Below the pieces are notes generated by a model that worked only from the letters and a program-made list of their open reading frames with translations, did no database searches and was not told the origin of the DNA. A program made the position numbers and the translations under genes. Below are positions 60,790-64,000 of a DNA stretch of 64,000 bases, one piece after another (the first letter of the stretch is position 1; every line of letters begins with the position of its first letter). The DNA lies in the NCBI GenBank assembly GCA_026075535.2, contig AP026541.1, forward strand, positions 4,588,001-4,652,000, written 5' to 3'. The stretch comes from Tricholoma matsutake. Lineage: Eukaryota > Basidiomycota > Agaricomycetes > Agaricales > Tricholomataceae.

Positions 60790-60794
60790 CAAAT
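60790..60794 (+). repeat. Gypsy target site duplication, right copy
   Basis: CAAAT, identical to 54318-54322. Confidence 0.85.
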
Positions 60795-61924
60795 ATGTCA
60801 GTAACAAATGTCGGAACTGTGGAAACATAGGACATAAGGAAAGAGATTGTTGGAGGAAAAAGAAGGGAAAAGACAAGCAAAAAGAGGGATCAAAGAAAGG
60901 TACTGAGGATTTGAATGTGGGGGAGGAATTGATTGCATTTACGGTAAATGAAGAACTTTACAATTTTGACACATATGAAGCCTGTAACCTTGATGGAAAT
61001 GATGAGCGATTGATCTGGTATGACTGGTTAGCAGATTCAGCAACAACTTTGCATGTTATGCATCAAAGAGAAGCCTTTATTGCATACACACCTGTGGAAA
61101 AACATTCTGTAACAGGTGTAGGTGGTAAAGAAGCAAAAATCGAGGGCTGCAGAACTGTTGAATTAATTTTGACATGTAATGGTCACAATTATATTTTCGC
61201 TTGGAGGATGTACTCCATGTACCTGGAACATGGAATAATTTGATTTCATTGGGGTGATGGGATGCAGCTGGCAGAAGATATACAGGTGGAAAGGGAAGAA
61301 TTACCTTTGTCACTAAGGAGGGGAAGAAAATAGTGCAAGGCAACAAGGTTAACAACCACTTATACAAGATGGAATTAGCTATATGCGACCGACACCTGAC
61401 ACTTACAATAGAAGCCGCCGATCACCAATCATTCATCAATAATGATGCAGCACTTAATTGGGAAACCTGGCACAGACACTTTGGTCATGTCAGGTATCTA
61501 CAGAAATTATTGGATAGAAATTTGGTCAACAGATTCAATGTCGATAAACACAGTCCTAAACCAGACTGTATCACGTGTACAGAAGTGAAGCAGCACATAG
61601 AACCCTTTCCTAAATTGTCCACACAACAAATGGAACCCAGAGAATTGACACATATTGACTTGTGGGGAAGATACATGATCAAATCTATAAATGGCAATCA
61701 ATACTACTTGCTATTTGTGGACGATGCTAAATGATACATAACTGTCCAGAGTTTGAAAGAGAAATTGGACTCAATGCAAGCGGTAATAAATTATTTGGCA
61801 CATCTGATAACTCAAGGCCAAAAACCAAAGGGGATCCAAATTGATTGTGGAAAGGAATTTGTAAATGAGAAGTTGGAAAAATGGTGTAATGAACATGGTA
61901 TAGAAGTAAGACTAACTGCGCCAT
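60790..61924 (+). pseudogene. Copia gag end, protease and integrase start
   Basis: Continues the copia frame with a second knuckle (CRNCGNIGHKERDC). The protease region follows (WLADSATTLHVMHQREAFIA), with DSAT where other copia elements mostly have DSG. The frame shifts near 61200, then LEDVLHVPGTWNNLISLG hits a TGA at 61255-61257. GAG-pre-integrase (TWHRHFGHVRYLQKLLDRNL, CITCTEVKQHI) and integrase core (HIDLWGRYMIKSINGNQYYL, IQIDCGKEFVN) are present, with a TGA at 61732-61734. It ends at LTAP where the third LTR inserted. Confidence 0.8.
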
Positions 61925-62191
61925 TGTAAGCCTGGCTTACATCATCTTATGGACACTTGTTTGTATGTAGATACTCTTCGAGCGATATATACTATTACAT
62001 ATGGAAAATTCCCCATTCTTCCTTTTTCCCCTCTCACTTCCTCTTACTTGGCTTTTGTATTATCTCTCACTCCTAAATACACATTGTTGTCTTGTTATTT
62101 CGCGTGATTAGAAGTGAGTTCATTAGTCTTTTCTCTCTCTCTCTCTGCATCCCCAGTGTTTCCTATCCCAAATAAGAGATAGGCTTTCACT
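61925..62191 (-). repeat. 3' LTR of a minus-strand LTR element
   Basis: About 267 bp. On the plus strand it reads TGTAAGCC..GGCTTTCA, so on the minus strand it runs TGAAAGCC..GGCTTACA with TG..CA ends and imperfect terminal inverted repeats. It sits exactly where the copia integrase frame ends. A CT-microsatellite lies inside (62132-62146). Confidence 0.65.
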
Positions 62192-62203
62192 TTTTTTTTT
62201 TAA
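62192..62203 (-). promoter_or_regulatory. Polypurine tract of the minus-strand element
   Basis: Minus strand has a run of about a dozen A ending in G right before the LTR, as expected of a polypurine tract. It lies almost at the gag stop. Confidence 0.55.
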
Positions 62204-62881
62204 CACAAACAACGACGTGTTATTTGTATTGCTGATAACTCCAAAATAACAACAGTCAAACACTGTCTCGAAAACCCTCTGTCTCTATCCCCCTTACTAC
62301 TTGTAGTAGGGCGAGGAACACCTTGCCAACTGACGAGTTCTGCATTCGCCTCATGGATTTTCTCAGTCCAGGATGAGAAAGAGTTTTGACCTTGCATACT
62401 AATCTGAGTGGCAATGAGGTCATCTTGCCAGTTTCGTGGCAGGAATTTCTTCTTGAATTCTAAGACGAACTGGTTGAAGGTGAGGGTGGTGAGTCGTGCA
62501 AGGTTGGCATTGACCCAAGATTGTACACCTGAGCCTTCAAAGTTGTAGATGGTGGCTGTGACGCAGTCCATTTCAGCAATAGATTTGTGCTGGAAGAAGC
62601 AGCAGCAAGCATTTTCCCAGACCCAGATGGCCACAATGGTGATGCAGCCAGTGGACATGGCTTGAAGATTGTTGTTGGATGGCGGCAGGGGCATAGGGGA
62701 TCTCAGTGGACATGTTGCGTGTTGCAGGATGGTATGGGGGCAGGGGCAGGTGTTCAAATTCAGAGTCAGAAGAGGATGTGTCTGCAGAGCTAGTGTTTGC
62801 ATGGGGCAATGTAGCTATATGCATGGGAGGTGAGGGTGTGAGCGAGGACAGATTACTAGCAGGGCTAGGCGAGGGTGTGAC
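62200..62881 (-). pseudogene. Retrotransposon gag fragment without pol
   Basis: Minus-strand frame with a gag-like core, TATIYNFEGSGVQSWVNANL, FNQFVLEFKKKFLPRNWQDD and SFSSWTEKIHEANAELVSW, typical of basidiomycete Ty3-type gag. A frame change near 62600 leads to an upstream Ser/Pro/Thr-rich part (MHIATLPHANTSSADTSSSD). The stop is next to the polypurine tract, so no protease, RT or integrase lies between gag and LTR. The element looks non-autonomous or internally deleted. Confidence 0.6.
62874..62881 (+). repeat. hAT-type MITE target site duplication, left
   Basis: GGTGTGAC, repeated at 63395-63402. Confidence 0.85.
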
Positions 62882-63394
62882 TAGGGCATGGCACAGGTAA
62901 CCCTCAGGTATATTTTCTTATACCCCTACCCATACCCATGAACACCATACCCACACAGGTAGGGGTACGGTGTTACCATGGGTTTTTGCAGGTTACCCGT
63001 GGTTATTCATGGGTATTGATATTTTTCATTATATTTGATAGAAAAAGATGTTTGCATCTTCTCATGGGGGGTAAACCTACAATATATCATCGAAAAGTAC
63101 CCCTGCATTTTTTACTGTTATTTTTCATGATATTTGATAGAAATTTGCTGAAAAAGATGTTCACATCTCATCACAGGGGTTTTTCCCATGATATGTCATT
63201 AAAAAGTTGAAATCGCAACATAGATGATCACTCACCTGACCAAAATCTGGGTACCAGCATACCCACACATACCTGTAACACCGTGGAAAAGGGTACAGCG
63301 TTGCCTGGGTATGGCAATCCCATACCTGTACCCGTACCCATGCATACCCATGACCGGAAACACACGGTGTTACCCGTACCTGTGCCATGCCCTA
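62882..63394. mobile_element. hAT-like MITE, 513 bp
   Basis: Perfect 18-bp terminal inverted repeat TAGGGCATGGCACAGGTA (62882-62899 and, inverted, 63377-63394), flanked by the 8-bp duplication GGTGTGAC. This size of TSD and TAGGG-type end point to the hAT superfamily. Subterminal parts are full of TACCC/GGGTA words, often seen as transposase-binding repeats in hATs. The inner part holds an imperfect direct repeat (near 63025-63105 and 63118-63205). It has no coding capacity, so it relies on a transposase elsewhere. Inserted in the gag region of the minus-strand element. Confidence 0.85.
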
Positions 63395-63402
63395 GGTGTG
63401 AC
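63395..63402 (+). repeat. hAT-type MITE target site duplication, right
   Basis: GGTGTGAC, identical to 62874-62881. Confidence 0.85.
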
Positions 63403-64000
63403 TGGGCATTGGGTGCATGTATGGCTGCAAGTGGTGAGTGGTTGGAGTGTGGAAGGTATGCGAGACAGCTTGTTATCTTGGTGTTGGTGGTGAGATGGGG
63501 GTTTTGGCAAGAGTATTCTTATCATTTCAAGGTTTTTATGGTTTTTATATTGGGGGCAGGTGGGTTTCCTTTGCCAGACTGTTGCCAGTTATGACATGGG
63601 GTGATAGGTATGCAATGACATCTCTTGAGCCAGAGCAGTCTGAGCATGTTTGGGAGAAGCAGGGTGCAATAACGTCAAGATGGCGATAGGCTGGCGAGTT
63701 TCTGGATTAGGTATTTCAAGGAACAATGGTGGGTTACATTGATTGCCCTGCGATCACACTCATCTCAAAAAAAAGTGGAAGGAAGTGTAGGCATCCAACA
63801 CTCAGGGGACAAGGCAATGAGATGAATGTAGTATGGGATTAAAGAAGATAATCTAGTACAAACAATCATATGACAGTAATGAACATGTTATAACATGTGA
63901 TATGTACATGATCGTGATAGGGGTGTGTGAGGCTCATGATGGACAAGAGATGGTAAGGGAGAATCCCTTACACATTGTCGTATGCTGCCAGCCCCCATGA
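63403..64000. other. Continuation of the minus-strand element, unassigned
   Basis: Should contain the 5' part of the gag-only element. The matching 5' LTR (TGTAAGCC..GGCTTTCA on the plus strand) is not seen before the window ends. A Pro/Thr/Ser-rich minus frame is faint; nothing else is recognised. Confidence 0.35.

Larger units (their letters stand above)
53149..61924 (+). mobile_element. Ty1/copia element, split by a gypsy insertion and truncated
   Basis: Copia-type LTR retrotransposon whose gag (53389-54322) and pol (60790-61924) are separated by a complete gypsy element. Removing the gypsy and one CAAAT copy makes the frame run on through the zinc-knuckle region. The left limit is uncertain: a TGTTGGGATAG word at 53149 could open a 5' LTR of about 240 bp, but no primer-binding site is clear. 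The element ends at 61924 in the integrase core, where a third LTR begins; reverse transcriptase and RNase H are absent from this window and may lie to the right of it. Confidence 0.75.

Noticed and set aside
62882..63394. TACCC/GGGTA words considered as telomere-like or satellite repeat
   Set aside because: Terminal inverted repeats and an 8-bp target duplication show they are subterminal repeats of a hAT-like MITE.
1..64000. CRISPR arrays, bacterial operons, tRNA and rRNA genes
   Set aside because: Intron-rich eukaryotic genes throughout; no regularly spaced repeats and no cloverleaf or rRNA-like sequence noticed by eye.

Overview
The window is fungal nuclear DNA, most likely from a mushroom-forming basidiomycete (Agaricomycetes). 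Nearly every gene is cut by many introns of about 45-60 nt with GT..AG ends. A DUF6593 gene, typical of that class, is present, and the right end is packed with Ty1/copia and Ty3/gypsy debris. Gene models were spliced by hand using frame continuity and family motifs, so outer limits are firmer than some inner junctions.

Bases 1-51,600 are a dense, gene-rich segment of mostly housekeeping genes on both strands. In order: MSC7-type aldehyde dehydrogenase (-), PLC-X phosphodiesterase (-), Smi1/Knr4 (+), mitochondrial 3-oxoacid CoA-transferase (-), DNA polymerase gamma (+), Hat1 (+), a DUF6593 protein (-), SCAP-type sterol sensor (-), pyruvate dehydrogenase protein X (+), an unassigned small spliced candidate (+), MDR oxidoreductase (-), exportin-1/CRM1 (+), Tma20/MCTS1 (+), SRR1-like (+), an acidic orphan protein (-), APC3/CDC27 (-), TCP1-alpha (-), CDC25 (-), isoamyl-acetate-type esterase (-), tRNA endonuclease subunit Sen34 (+), EI24-like membrane protein (-) and linker histone H1 (-). 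Several neighbours are divergent with only 81-165 bp between start codons. I see no biosynthetic cluster, tRNA, rRNA or CRISPR array.

Bases about 53,150-64,000 are a nested transposon block. A Ty1/copia element is interrupted in gag by a complete 6.5-kb Ty3/gypsy chromovirus-type element (426-bp LTRs, 5-bp TSD). That gypsy element carries an inverted solo LTR of its own family inside its 5' LTR (its own 5-bp TSD). The copia integrase is broken by a minus-strand LTR element that has gag but no pol. That gag-side sequence in turn holds a 513-bp hAT-like MITE with perfect 18-bp terminal repeats and an 8-bp TSD. Six in-frame stops in the copia and gypsy ORFs are all TGA where CGA is the likely ancestor, and the gypsy reverse-transcriptase active site has an Asp-to-Asn change that also fits CpG decay.

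No clearly new multi-gene system is visible. The most unusual items are structural: a 5-nt microexon in the aldehyde dehydrogenase, a 44-bp inverted repeat overlapping the start of DNA polymerase gamma, a GC-AG intron whose donor lies in a hairpin, a possible self-priming site in the gypsy element, and the nested transposons themselves.
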